Shown: positions 1 through 8,206 of the stretch, in pieces
Layout: every line of letters begins with the position of its first letter
Numbering within the stretch: the first letter of the stretch is position 1
NCBI GenBank assembly: GCA_015223015.1
Contig: JADFWK010000227.1
Span: 1 to 12,983, forward strand
Source: Pseudomonadota bacterium
GTDB lineage: Bacteria; Desulfobacterota; DSM-4660; Desulfatiglandales; B25-G16
DNA: 12,983 nt
Direction: 5' to 3'
Made by a program: the position numbers and the translations under genes
Notes under the pieces: generated by a model
Databases searched by the model: none
Seen by the model: only the letters and a program-made list of their open reading frames with translations
Told to the model about the DNA's origin: nothing

Positions 1-1
1 A

Positions 2-199
2 AAACTCGCCTTTAGGGCTCAAACAGTTGACATCGCTTATCTTCCACTTCGCCAAGATTTGTTAGCAAAAAACGTTTTAATGATCGCTCAAAGGAATTTC
101 CGTTTGGGCAACAGGCTATTGACAACTGACGTACCACTTTTGGTTGTTAATCAGGGAAAATTCAGAAGCAAAAGAGTCTTGGGATTATTCAGGTACTGA
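2..199 (+). CDS. 3' end of an unrecognised protein (5' truncated by window)
   Basis: Reading frame 2 is open from the window edge to a TGA at 197-199, giving 65 residues with no stop; the other two forward frames close within about 60 bases. The tail is basic and hydrophobic (it ends RSKRVLGLFRY) and I recognise no family. The stop lies 16 bases before the mfd ATG and just before its ribosome binding site, which suits an upstream operon member. An in-frame ATG occurs at 80, but there is no reason to start there. It could also be a chance open frame, because 65 codons is short. Confidence 0.4.
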   Translation, partial: KLAFRAQTVDIAYLPLRQDLLAKNVLMIAQRNFRLGNRLLTTDVPLLVVNQGKFRSKRVLGLFRY

Positions 200-215
200 G
201 TTATCAAGGTAATCA

Positions 216-3200
216 ATGTCACACAACAGAGATAACCTATCGCTATTAAAGAGAGGTATACAAGATAAGGTCGCTCTGGCGGAGGTAACCGGGGTTAGCG
301 GCTCTGGTCTCGCATACCTCTTATCTCAACTCCTGAGCGAAACAGACCATACCTGTTTGATAATCCTCCCGGGCTCAGAGGAAGCAGGGGCATTTTATAA
401 GGACCTGGATTTTTTTGTTCCCAACCAGAACAGTAAAAGGGTACTTCTCTTCCCTTCCTATAACATCTCACCGCTTACAGGATTGAGCCCGCCAAAAGAG
501 TTGATCAGCCAGAGAATAGAGGCGCTCTATGCTGTGTCAACTGAAAAAGATGCCGTTATTGTTACCTCATTAGAGGCGATTATGGTCCGGCTCGTGCCAA
601 AAGAGGTTCTCCTTTCTTCAGTCGAGTATCTGGCGGTTGACGAGGAGATTGATCGGGATGATCTGATAAGAAAATTACTCGCTTTTGGCTATTTCCGGAC
701 TTCTTTGGTAGAGGAAAGGAGCGATTTTTCTGTAAGGGGCGGGGTCATTGATCTGTACCCGCCTCTGTACGATTCAGCTGTCAGGGTTGAATTCTGGGGC
801 GACATAGTAGAATCCATAAGGCTTTTTGATCCCGTCAATCAGAGATCAAAGACTCAGTTAAGGGAGTTAACTATCCTGCCTGCCAATGAAATTATCATGA
901 GCCCTTCCAATGTTAAAAGGGCACGGTCCATGGGGAGACTTCCAGCAAGCTCGGAAACTGGTGGGAGTTTTCCAGGACAGGAGGCATGGCTGCAACATTT
1001 TTATTCCCATCTCGATACCGTCTTTGACTACCTGCCCGAGCAGGCTCATCTGTGCATTATCAAATCAGAGAGATTTGGTGAGAGCGCCCGATCAATAGTG
1101 GATAAATATGCCCGGGAGACACAAAGATTTCAGAATGAGGCATTAGAAGAGGGTAAACCCTTTCCTCAAACTGATGAGGTCTTTGTCCCAAAAAAAGAAC
1201 TGGAAGACGGCCTTGAAGGATTTCCCCGGATTGATTTTTTGGATCTTGCTACCAGCAGTGGGCAGAGAAAGACAGACCTGGTTGTAGATTTCAGGGAATC
1301 CCTGAAACCGGGAATCCAGTTTGACTATCAGGATATTGGTCGTCAAAAGGTTTCACTTGCTCCCTTGGCAGGTAACGTTGGGGAATGGGTTGAGGAAGGA
1401 AACCAAATCATACTCATCTGCAGAACAGAACAGCAGGCGCAGCGCCTGAAAGAGATCTTGCTCAATTATCATCTTCCCGTCCAAGAGATATTTCGAGGCT
1501 GGGCTGAAGTGGAAAAGAAAAAGGGATTATATATCTGTTTGGGCTATCTTTCTCAAGGATTGAGGCACCTAGATTCTGGCCTGATCATAATTACCGAAGA
1601 TGAGATCTTCGGGGAAAAGAAGCTGAGAGAAAAAAGGGCCAAAAGGGAACGGGTGCAGGGCATTCCATGGACAGGACTGAGTCAGCTGCAGGTGGGTGAT
1701 CTCGTTGTGCATCAAGACCATGGCATTGGGCGCTACGGTGGACTTTCAAAGATGGAGATTAACAAGAGGGTGCGGGATTTTGTCACCATTGAGTATGCCG
1801 ATCATGATCGCCTTTACATTCCGGCAGACAGGATAGACCGTATTCAGAAATATATCGGGCTCGATGACGAGAGTCCCCTTTTGGATAGGCTCGGTGGAAG
1901 ATCCTGGATGCTTACGAAAAAGAAGGCCAAGAAGGCGATTGAGAAGATAGCCAAAGACTTGGTTAAAATCTATGGCATGAGAAAATTCCTCAAGGGTTTT
2001 GCCTTTTCAAAGGTAGATAACTACTACAGGGAGTTTGAAGCAACCTTTGAGTATGAGGAAACTCCAGATCAGATTAAGGCTATTGATGATGTGCTTTCAG
2101 ACATGGAGTCAGAAAAACCCATGGACCGGCTTATCTGCGGTGATGTGGGCTTTGGTAAAACTGAGGTGGCCATCAGGGCCTCCTTTAAGGCGGTCATGGA
2201 TGGAAAGCAGGTGGCCATGCTTGTTCCAACAACTGTTTTAGCTGAGCAGCACTATCAGACCTTCACGGCACGCTTTAGCTCGTATCCTGTCAAAATCGCT
2301 GTTTTGAGCCGCTTCATTTCCGGCTCGGAACAAAACAGGATAATTCGTGATTTGCATGTTGGCAAGATTGATATTGTCATCGGAACCCATAAGATCCTCT
2401 CTGAGAGGGTGATGTTTAAGGATCTGGGCCTCTTAATAATCGATGAGGAACAGCGGTTTGGCGTGAGGCACAAGGAAAAATTGAAAAAATACCGTCACTC
2501 CGTTGATGCTCTCGCTATGACTGCTACCCCTATTCCGAGGACACTCCATTTGTCCTTGATGGGTGTCAGGGATTTAAGCATCATTCAAACCTCGCCTGCT
2601 GACAGGTTATCTATTCAGACCTATGTAGCCGGATTTGATGAAGGTGTCATATCGCATGCTATCGAAAGGGAACTGGACAGGGGAGGGCAGGCCTTTGTTG
2701 TCCACAATAGGGTCCAAACCATTGAGGCAATGGCGGATACAATGAGAAGGCTTGTGCCCAGAGCCAGGATTGAGATTGCCCATGGCCAGATGAAGGAGAG
2801 GGATCTCGAAAGGGCCATGATGAGGTTCTTGGCTCGGGAGACAGATGTTCTGGTATGTACTACTATAATAGATTCAGGCCTGGATATACCGTCGGCAAAT
2901 ACGATTATTATTCATGAGGTTGATCGCTTTGGCCTCGCTGAGATCTATCAGCTCAGGGGCAGAGTTGGCAGAGCTGATGTGAGGGCTTACGCCTATCTTT
3001 TGATTTCGAGCAGTTCTTCCCTCACGAATGATGCACAGAAAAGGCTCAAGGTCCTGATGGATTTTTCTCAGTTGGGCTCAGGAGTCAACATCGCCTTACA
3101 TGATTTGAGGATAAGAGGAGGGGGGAACATCCTCGGTTTTGCTCAATCAGGTCATATCAAGGCTATTGGCTATGAACTCTACCTCAAACTAATAGAACAG

Positions 3201-3692
3201 TCGATTGCAGAGCTGAAAGGAGAGGTGTGGCAGGAGGAGATATTCCCTGAAATAAATACTGATCTGCCGGTTTTTATTCCCCATAGCTACATCGAGGAGA
3301 GTGATATCAGGCTCGAGATATACAGACGCTTGTCTACTATAAGGGAGGAGTCGGAATTAGATGAGATGGTAAAAGAGATTCAAGATCGGTTTGGCCCCGT
3401 GCCACCAGAGGTTTCAAACCTTATCTCTGTTATCAAGATCAAAATAGGGCTCAAAAAGATAGGCTCACCGAGATTAGACCTTAATGATAGCTCAATGATC
3501 TTTTCCTTCTCTAAGGATACCCCTTTATCATCCCGCAAGTTGCTTGATCTGGTTGCTCACAGTCCAGAGAGTTTCCGCTTCTTATCCGACCAAAAACTTG
3601 AGGTTGCGAGCAAGACAAAAGGTTTCCCCGCTACCCTAGAAGAGGCTGGGGAGGTGATAACTCAATTTGGCATGTGTGCTCGTAACAATTGA
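216..3692 (+). CDS. mfd: Transcription-repair coupling factor Mfd
   Basis: Mfd is an ATP-driven DNA translocase that displaces RNA polymerase stalled at lesions and recruits UvrA for nucleotide excision repair. At 1158 residues it is full length (E. coli Mfd has 1148). The order is canonical. A UvrB-like N-terminal module covers roughly residues 1-450. The CarD-like RNA polymerase interaction domain starts near 490 (VGDLVVHQDHGIGRY). The RecG-like translocase follows, with Walker A GDVGFGKT (642-649), DEEQ box (743-746), TATPIPRT (769-776) and LRGRVGR (913-919). The C-terminal TRCF domain lies at about 1015-1110. All helicase motifs look intact. The ATG is preceded by AAGG at 206-209 with six bases of spacing. 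No clear terminator follows. Confidence 0.97.
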   Translation: MSHNRDNLSLLKRGIQDKVALAEVTGVSGSGLAYLLSQLLSETDHTCLIILPGSEEAGAFYKDLDFFVPNQNSKRVLLFPSYNISPLTGLSPPKELISQRIEALYAVSTEKDAVIVTSLEAIMVRLVPKEVLLSSVEYLAVDEEIDRDDLIRKLLAFGYFRTSLVEERSDFSVRGGVIDLYPPLYDSAVRVEFWGDIVESIRLFDPVNQRSKTQLRELTILPANEIIMSPSNVKRARSMGRLPASSETGGSFPGQEAWLQHFYSHLDTVFDYLPEQAHLCIIKSERFGESARSIVDKYARETQRFQNEALEEGKPFPQTDEVFVPKKELEDGLEGFPRIDFLDLATSSGQRKTDLVVDFRESLKPGIQFDYQDIGRQKVSLAPLAGNVGEWVEEGNQIILICRTEQQAQRLKEILLNYHLPVQEIFRGWAEVEKKKGLYICLGYLSQGLRHLDSGLIIITEDEIFGEKKLREKRAKRERVQGIPWTGLSQLQVGDLVVHQDHGIGRYGGLSKMEINKRVRDFVTIEYADHDRLYIPADRIDRIQKYIGLDDESPLLDRLGGRSWMLTKKKAKKAIEKIAKDLVKIYGMRKFLKGFAFSKVDNYYREFEATFEYEETPDQIKAIDDVLSDMESEKPMDRLICGDVGFGKTEVAIRASFKAVMDGKQVAMLVPTTVLAEQHYQTFTARFSSYPVKIAVLSRFISGSEQNRIIRDLHVGKIDIVIGTHKILSERVMFKDLGLLIIDEEQRFGVRHKEKLKKYRHSVDALAMTATPIPRTLHLSLMGVRDLSIIQTSPADRLSIQTYVAGFDEGVISHAIERELDRGGQAFVVHNRVQTIEAMADTMRRLVPRARIEIAHGQMKERDLERAMMRFLARETDVLVCTTIIDSGLDIPSANTIIIHEVDRFGLAEIYQLRGRVGRADVRAYAYLLISSSSSLTNDAQKRLKVLMDFSQLGSGVNIALHDLRIRGGGNILGFAQSGHIKAIGYELYLKLIEQSIAELKGEVWQEEIFPEINTDLPVFIPHSYIEESDIRLEIYRRLSTIREESELDEMVKEIQDRFGPVPPEVSNLISVIKIKIGLKKIGSPRLDLNDSSMIFSFSKDTPLSSRKLLDLVAHSPESFRFLSDQKLEVASKTKGFPATLEEAGEVITQFGMCARNN

Positions 3693-3934
3693 GGATGGTG
3701 TACTACTGAGAGCATCAAATAGCCAAATTCTCCTTGCAATTTTTCGAATAATATTGTTATTTAAAAGGTTTAGGTCTCTCTTTCTCTGCCTCTTCCCATG
3801 GTGATCTGGCTGTATGGTGGAGCGCGCTGACCCTCCGGCGGCGGTGGGCCAGAAACGATATATTTTTCCATCTCCCATGTGGAAAGGGAAGGCGCGACAT
3901 AACGGAAAAAGCAAATAGTTTATAAAGGTTTCCC
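3693..3934 (+). other. Intergenic region with GC-rich potential hairpin
   Basis: This 242-base gap separates mfd from the PPIase gene. Its first part is AT-rich, then the base composition changes sharply to a GC-rich patch at about 3815-3852. TCTGGC (3805-3810) is exactly complementary to GCCAGA (3848-3853), and inside it GGAG (3819-3822) can pair with CTCC (3833-3836). There is no T-run after the stem, so it is not a standard intrinsic terminator, and I could not match it to a known riboswitch or SRP RNA. A second weak stem pairs TTTCCA with TGGAAA near 3865-3885. No convincing promoter was found. The function is unknown; a structured leader is one possibility. Confidence 0.35.
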
Positions 3935-4903
3935 GTGGTACATACCAGTTTTACGAGATATGTTATTTTTTTGCTTCTTTGCCTCTTTGTTCTTTTCACC
4001 TGGTCAAGCTGCTCGCCGAAAGGAGGATCAAGCCAGAGTATTGTTGTCAGAGTAGGCGATCGAACAATCACTCTGGGAGATTTAGAGAGAATCGTGGATA
4101 TTACCTCGCTTGAGAATGGAATTCCTAAGGGGACGGTGTGGTTATCTATAAATAGTCTTGTAGACAGAATTGTGGACGACTCTCTCATGCTTGCGTATGG
4201 AAAAGAGCAGGGAATTAGCGTTCCGGAGATTGAATTGGAAAGGGCTATACAAGATATTGTTAAGGACTACCCGGATAATAGCTTCCAGGAGACACTCCTA
4301 TCGAGATGCATAGACTACAGTGAATGGAAGCAAAGATTCAGAGAACAGCTCTTAATTGAAAAGATCATTCGGGAGCATACTGGCTCCCTTCCCCCCATTT
4401 CCCATCAAGCCATTAGGGCTTACTATGAGGAGAGGAAAGAGGAATTTCGCCATCCCCCGCGGGTTAAACTACTTCACATCATTACCAAGGAAAGAAAAGA
4501 GGCTGAAGACCTGTATGCCCGTCTTAAAGGGGGAGAGGATATGGCACAGTTATTGGAGGAGCAATCTGCGGATTCTGCATTGCAAGGCGATTATGGTACT
4601 GAGTGGCGCACCAGTGGTATGTTCCCTCCTGCTCTTTCTCATAGAGCATTTTCGATGGAAGTAGGTAAAACAAGCACTATCATTGAGACCCAATACGGCT
4701 TTCACATCATCAAAGTCCTTAAAAGAGAACCTGCGGGGAGGAAAGGGTTTTTGGAGGTGGTCGCGGAAATTGAAAAAAGACTTGTCAGTGAGGCAACAGA
4801 ACAGCGTTATAGGGTTTGGCTTCAAGAACTGAGGGATACATATCCCATCAAAGTTGATTACCCCTTATTAGACAAAAAGAAGGCTGAATATGCGGGCAGC
4901 TAA
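3935..4903 (+). CDS. Lipoprotein parvulin-type peptidyl-prolyl isomerase
   Basis: Probably an envelope-anchored prolyl isomerase or folding chaperone of the PrsA/SurA/PpiC kind. It starts with GTG, six bases after AAAGG (3924-3928). Residues 9-25 are a hydrophobic signal segment ending WSSC, so Cys26 is the likely lipidated residue, although W at -3 is a poor lipobox. A helical SurA_N-like region covers about 35-165. A PpiC rotamase domain (about 176-265) follows, with the parvulin histidines present: H181 in LLHII and H257 in YGFHIIK. The GGDLGW motif is degenerate (QGDYGTEW). The last residues form a helical tail. It overlaps the next gene by 14 bases, so the two are probably translated together. 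Catalytic activity is plausible but unproven, since the domain is divergent. Confidence 0.85.
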   Translation: MVHTSFTRYVIFLLLCLFVLFTWSSCSPKGGSSQSIVVRVGDRTITLGDLERIVDITSLENGIPKGTVWLSINSLVDRIVDDSLMLAYGKEQGISVPEIELERAIQDIVKDYPDNSFQETLLSRCIDYSEWKQRFREQLLIEKIIREHTGSLPPISHQAIRAYYEERKEEFRHPPRVKLLHIITKERKEAEDLYARLKGGEDMAQLLEEQSADSALQGDYGTEWRTSGMFPPALSHRAFSMEVGKTSTIIETQYGFHIIKVLKREPAGRKGFLEVVAEIEKRLVSEATEQRYRVWLQELRDTYPIKVDYPLLDKKKAEYAGS

Positions 4904-5864
4904 ACCAATTTATCTCCTTGCGCTGTCAGTCATTGTGTTTGCAGTGCCAACCGGTTATCTCCAGGCCGAGATTACGAACAGGGTCGTGGCCACGGTTAAC
5001 AGCGATATCATCACCCTTCATGAGCTGAGTACCTCAATGAAGCGGGTAGCAAGCCTGAGTCCGAGGGATCTACGGCAAAAAGATGCAGAAAAGCACTTTG
5101 AGTTACGCAGATCTGTTTTGAATACGCTGATCAACGAAAAAATAGCTCAGCAAGAAATAGCGAGATTAGAAATCCAGGTGACAGCAACAGACATAGAACA
5201 ATCGATCGAGCAGGTAAAAAGGGAAAATAATATTACGCATGAAGAGCTTATACAGGAACTGAAAGCAGAAGGTATAACACTGGAGGAGTATAAGGAGAGG
5301 ATAAAGGAGGAGATTCAACGTTACCGGTTGATAAATTATGCTGTAAAGTCAAAGATAGTTGTAACTGAAGAGGATGTGAGAAGGTACTACGAAAACCACA
5401 TTGATGCATATACGATGGTCTATGAGGTCAGGCTGGCCAGAATTTTTTTGAGGATTAGAGACCCAGATGACACCGAAGAGATTGCTCGGGTAAGACACTT
5501 GGGGAGTGAGATACTGCAGGGACTGAGACAAGGCCGGGATTTTTTCGAGATGGCCAAAAAATATTCCCAAGGGCCTGCTGCTTCAGAAGGAGGAGATCTG
5601 GGATGGGTAGCGCTCAATAACCTTGAAACCGGATTAAGAAATATGATAAGCAAGCTTTCACCAGGGGGGTATACCGGTCTCAATCCTGTTCCCTCTGGAC
5701 TCCAGATAATAAAGGTTTTAGAGGAGAAAGAAGGAGGGGTCAAACCTTTTGAAGAGGTACGGGATGCTATCCGTTCCAAATTGTATAAACAGAAGGTAGA
5801 AAAAAAATATGCAGCGTGGATTGAAGAACTGAGGGAGAAATCTTTTATCAAGGTGATATTCTAA
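4890..5864 (+). CDS. Periplasmic SurA-like chaperone with PpiC domain
   Basis: A secreted chaperone of the SurA type, expected to guard unfolded outer-membrane proteins in the periplasm. The ATG has AGAAGG (4878-4883) at six bases. A signal peptide fits residues 1-26 with cleavage after LQA. The N-terminal SurA_N chaperone domain runs from about 30 to 165 (ITNRVVATVNSDIIT is a typical opening), and one PpiC domain from about 178 to 278 contains GGDLGW (234-239). The two usual parvulin histidines are absent: LARIFL has R184 where the family has H, and SGLQIIKV has Q272 where most have H. The rotamase is therefore probably inactive and the protein mainly a chaperone, as for one of the two parvulin domains of E. 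coli SurA. At 324 residues it has a single parvulin domain, one fewer than E. coli SurA. Confidence 0.88.
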   Translation: MRAAKPIYLLALSVIVFAVPTGYLQAEITNRVVATVNSDIITLHELSTSMKRVASLSPRDLRQKDAEKHFELRRSVLNTLINEKIAQQEIARLEIQVTATDIEQSIEQVKRENNITHEELIQELKAEGITLEEYKERIKEEIQRYRLINYAVKSKIVVTEEDVRRYYENHIDAYTMVYEVRLARIFLRIRDPDDTEEIARVRHLGSEILQGLRQGRDFFEMAKKYSQGPAASEGGDLGWVALNNLETGLRNMISKLSPGGYTGLNPVPSGLQIIKVLEEKEGGVKPFEEVRDAIRSKLYKQKVEKKYAAWIEELREKSFIKVIF

Positions 5865-5865
5865 G

Positions 5866-6762
5866 GTGAATAACGTTAACAGTAGTGAACAGGCACCTGA
5901 CACCCCAGAAGAAATGAACCTGGGGAGCCTGTTAAGAAAATCCAGGGAAGAACGCCATATAGACTTGGATGCAGCAGTCAAGGCGACCAGGATCACGCGG
6001 CATAACCTGGAGGCATTGGAAAAGGAGGAATGGGACAAGTTACCATCCCAGGTATTTGTTAAGGGATTTCTGCGATCCTACGCTGAGTTTTTAGGCCTGG
6101 ATAAGGAACTCGTGCTCAGCCTTTATCAGAAGAGGTGTCCCTTTAAGCAATATCAGCCGCACGCGCTTCAGGGAATAAGTGCTGAATCTGGAAGATGGCG
6201 CCTGATTATCATTGTTTCTTTTTTGGCAATAGTCCTTGTTGCTGGCATAATATATCTTTGGTCACAAAAGGGTTCGGTTACTGGAAAGACCTTTCAGTAC
6301 CTGGATACCAAAAGCACGACGGAAAAGAAGGCAGGAGATACCGTAACCACGGAAGATATCCAGATACAGGATAATGCAGGAGCACAAGGACTTTCCACCA
6401 AGAAAGAAACAGTGCCTGAGGATGAGACGGGGATTCCCACGGAATTGGAATCTGGTGAGGATGTTACGGCTCGGGAGGAGCCGTTGATTCCAGAAGAGGT
6501 GAAGGATGAACAACCTCTTTTGCCAAAATTTGTTCTTACAGCCACTGTGAATAACCGTACCTGGATTGCCATAAGTATCGATAATGAATCATCTAGAGAA
6601 TATCTTTTCCGGCCGGGGGAAACGATGAGATGGACGGCTGAGGATAGTTTTGACATTCTCATAGGAAATGCAGGGGGAATTGAATTCTCGCTGAATGGAA
6701 ATCCGATCGGTCATCTGGGGGCCGAGGGAAAGGTAGTGCGTTTGAAGCTTCCGGAAGGATAG
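5866..6762 (+). CDS. rodZ: RodZ-like HTH membrane protein (HTH_25, one TM, DUF4115)
   Basis: The architecture matches RodZ, the bitopic protein that links MreB filaments to the wall elongation machinery. An N-terminal Cro/C1-type helix-turn-helix of the HTH_25 kind lies at about 18-90 (GSLLRKSREERHIDLDAA opens it). A basic stretch and one transmembrane helix follow at about 111-132, then an acidic, low-complexity periplasmic linker (133-219) and a C-terminal beta-rich DUF4115 domain (220-298). It starts with GTG one base after the previous stop; the nearest AAGG (5850-5853) is 12 bases away, so ATG at 5914 (residue 17) is an alternative start. The tight spacing argues for the same transcript as the SurA-like gene. 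Some proteins of this type are annotated only as HTH proteins, and function in cell shape is inferred from the family. Confidence 0.8.
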   Translation: MNNVNSSEQAPDTPEEMNLGSLLRKSREERHIDLDAAVKATRITRHNLEALEKEEWDKLPSQVFVKGFLRSYAEFLGLDKELVLSLYQKRCPFKQYQPHALQGISAESGRWRLIIIVSFLAIVLVAGIIYLWSQKGSVTGKTFQYLDTKSTTEKKAGDTVTTEDIQIQDNAGAQGLSTKKETVPEDETGIPTELESGEDVTAREEPLIPEEVKDEQPLLPKFVLTATVNNRTWIAISIDNESSREYLFRPGETMRWTAEDSFDILIGNAGGIEFSLNGNPIGHLGAEGKVVRLKLPEG

Positions 6763-6803
6763 GAGGGAACATCATACTAGAGCTGAGAGCTGACTATTGT
6801 TAT

Positions 6804-6810
6804 GGGAGGG
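6804..6810 (+). promoter_or_regulatory. Ribosome binding site deciding the tyrS start
   Basis: GGGAGGG lies six bases before the TTG at 6817. The upstream in-frame ATG at 6802 has no Shine-Dalgarno sequence and would put this purine run inside the gene. This favours the TTG start. Confidence 0.65.
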
Positions 6811-6816
6811 CTGCAG

Positions 6817-8061
6817 TTGAGAAATGTATATGATATTTTTGACGAAAGAGGCTTTATTGAACAGGTGACTGACGAGAATATGCTCAGGGAGCTGCTGACC
6901 AAACCAATTAGCTGCTATATCGGCTTTGATCCCACAGCAAAAAGCCTCCATGTCGGCAGTTTGCTTCCGATTATGTCTCTCGCACATATGCAGAGACAAG
7001 GTCACAGACCCCTCGTTTTGGTTGGAGGCGGAACGGCCCTTGTAGGCGACCCCAGTGGTAGGGATGAGGTGAGATCTGTCATGACCAGGGAAGAGATCGA
7101 CAGCAATGCTGAGGGGATTAAGAAGCAGCTGTCTCAGTTTATCGATTTCGCCAATGGCAAGGCCCTCATGCTCAATAACGCTGACTGGCTGGTCCCTTTG
7201 AATTACATAGACTTTTTAAGGGATATCGGTAGACATTTCAGTGTAAACCGGATGTTGGCGGCAGAAAGCTACCGTCAGAGGTTGGAATCCGGACTCAGCT
7301 TTTTAGAATTCAATTATATGCTCCTTCAAGCATACGATTTCTGGTATCTCTCCCAGAACTATGATTGCCTTCTGCAGATGGGAGGAAACGATCAGTGGGG
7401 GAATATCTTGGCTGGTGCTGACCTGACGAGAAGGATGGGGGGGAACATCATCTACGGCCTGACCTTTCCCCTCATAACTACCGCTGACGGTTCGAAAATG
7501 GGCAAGACAGCCAGAGGGGCCATATGGCTTGACCGTGAATTGACATCTCCTTACGAGTATTACCAATACTGGGTAAATATAGATGACAGCGATGTGAGGA
7601 GGTTTCTGGCTTATTTTACGTTTCTTCCCATGGAGGAGATTGAAAAGCTTTCTCGGCACGAGGGCGAGAGCTTACGAAAAGCCAAAGATGTTTTGGCTTA
7701 TGAGGCTACAAAAATATGCCATGGTCAAGAGGAGGCCAATAAGGCCCGAAGCGCTGCCAGGCAGCTCTTTAGTCAAAAGGGTATTCATGATATTGAGGCA
7801 ATTCCCACCTACTCTCTGACGAGTGCTGATTTAGAGAAAGGCATTGAGGCATATATCCTCTTCAATTCAACGGGTCTTTGCAAAACAAGAAGTGAGGCGA
7901 GAAGGCTCATATCCCAGGGGGGTGCCTATATAAATGGGAAAAGAGTCCCGTCTTTTGAGACAATAGTGGGTGCCAGTGATATTCAGAATAATATCATCTC
8001 GCTTAGAGCAGGAAAAAAGAACTACCGCATTGTTACTGTTCAAGATGAAAAAGCTGGTTAA
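6817..8061 (+). CDS. tyrS: Tyrosyl-tRNA synthetase TyrS
   Basis: A class I aminoacyl-tRNA synthetase that charges tRNA-Tyr in the cytosol. I take the TTG at 6817 (414 residues), because GGGAGGG sits six bases upstream and the product then begins MRNVYDIFDERGF, the normal TyrS opening. An ATG at 6802 would add five residues but lacks a binding site. The HIGH-type signature reads HVGS (residues 45-48), a variant I recall from alphaproteobacterial and related TyrS. GGGTALVGDPSG follows. The KMSKS-type loop reads KMGKT (227-231). An S4 RNA-binding domain closes the protein from about residue 346, with TRSEARRLISQGGAYINGKRV-like sequence. A run of seven G (7437-7443) lies in the coding frame. It follows the RodZ-like gene by 54 bases and is probably in the same operon. 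Confidence 0.95.
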   Translation: MRNVYDIFDERGFIEQVTDENMLRELLTKPISCYIGFDPTAKSLHVGSLLPIMSLAHMQRQGHRPLVLVGGGTALVGDPSGRDEVRSVMTREEIDSNAEGIKKQLSQFIDFANGKALMLNNADWLVPLNYIDFLRDIGRHFSVNRMLAAESYRQRLESGLSFLEFNYMLLQAYDFWYLSQNYDCLLQMGGNDQWGNILAGADLTRRMGGNIIYGLTFPLITTADGSKMGKTARGAIWLDRELTSPYEYYQYWVNIDDSDVRRFLAYFTFLPMEEIEKLSRHEGESLRKAKDVLAYEATKICHGQEEANKARSAARQLFSQKGIHDIEAIPTYSLTSADLEKGIEAYILFNSTGLCKTRSEARRLISQGGAYINGKRVPSFETIVGASDIQNNIISLRAGKKNYRIVTVQDEKAG

Positions 8062-8206
8062 TCCATTCCCCATCACTCCGTGTGAATGGTAGAAATCTAG
8101 TGCCACTGAATAGCTCATGATTTACTTCTCAAGACGCATAGAAATTTCGATACCAGCGGGAACCTCCTAAATCTGCACTCAGTGTTAGCAGAGGGAATAA
8201 GAGAAC
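8062..8206 (+). other. Spacer between tyrS and rpoH
   Basis: This 145-base gap holds no tRNA or open frame that I can support. CCATTC (8063-8068) pairs exactly with GAATGG (8084-8089) over a 15-base loop right after the tyrS stop. It lacks a T-tract, so it is at best a weak or processing hairpin. GAAATTTC (8141-8148) is a short perfect palindrome of unknown meaning. I found no convincing -35/-10 pair. Confidence 0.4.
8172..8192 (+). promoter_or_regulatory. Possible hairpin overlapping the rpoH ribosome binding site
   Basis: TCTGC (8172-8176) is complementary to GCAGA (8188-8192), and the second arm runs into the purine-rich GAGGG (8191-8195) that is the best Shine-Dalgarno candidate for the GTG at 8207. 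Upstream CCTC (8163-8166) could alternatively pair with GAGG (8191-8194). Such pairing could limit translation until melted. The stem is short, so this is a weak inference. Confidence 0.25.

Noticed and set aside
119..151. Consensus -35 TTGACA (119-124, also 27-32) as a promoter for mfd
   Set aside because: No acceptable -10 hexamer lies at 16-18 bases from either; the nearest TTAAT-like sequence is about 21 bases away, and the region appears to be coding.
3757..4188. Long antisense open frame of 143 codons opposite the first PPIase gene and the gap before it
   Set aside because: It runs opposite a well-supported lipoprotein gene, has no recognisable domain or binding site, and its composition reflects the complement of the real gene.
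5420..5851. Antisense open frame of 143 codons opposite the SurA-like gene
   Set aside because: It is fully inside the PpiC domain coding region and serine-rich in the way complementary frames often are.
7437..7443. Run of seven G in tyrS as a programmed frameshift site
   Set aside because: The frame is intact across conserved TyrS sequence on both sides and no stimulatory structure or alternative product is evident.
8063..8080. CCCCAT sequence resembling the -10 element of a sigma-32 promoter before rpoH
   Set aside because: There is no CTTGAA-like -35 element at the required distance upstream.
8063..8089. Hairpin after tyrS as an intrinsic terminator
   Set aside because: The stem is only six pairs with a 15-base loop and no T-tract follows.
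8172..8192. GCACTC...TTAGC sequence resembling a CIRCE (HrcA) operator
   Set aside because: The two half-sites are not in the proper inverted order and the nine-base spacer is missing.
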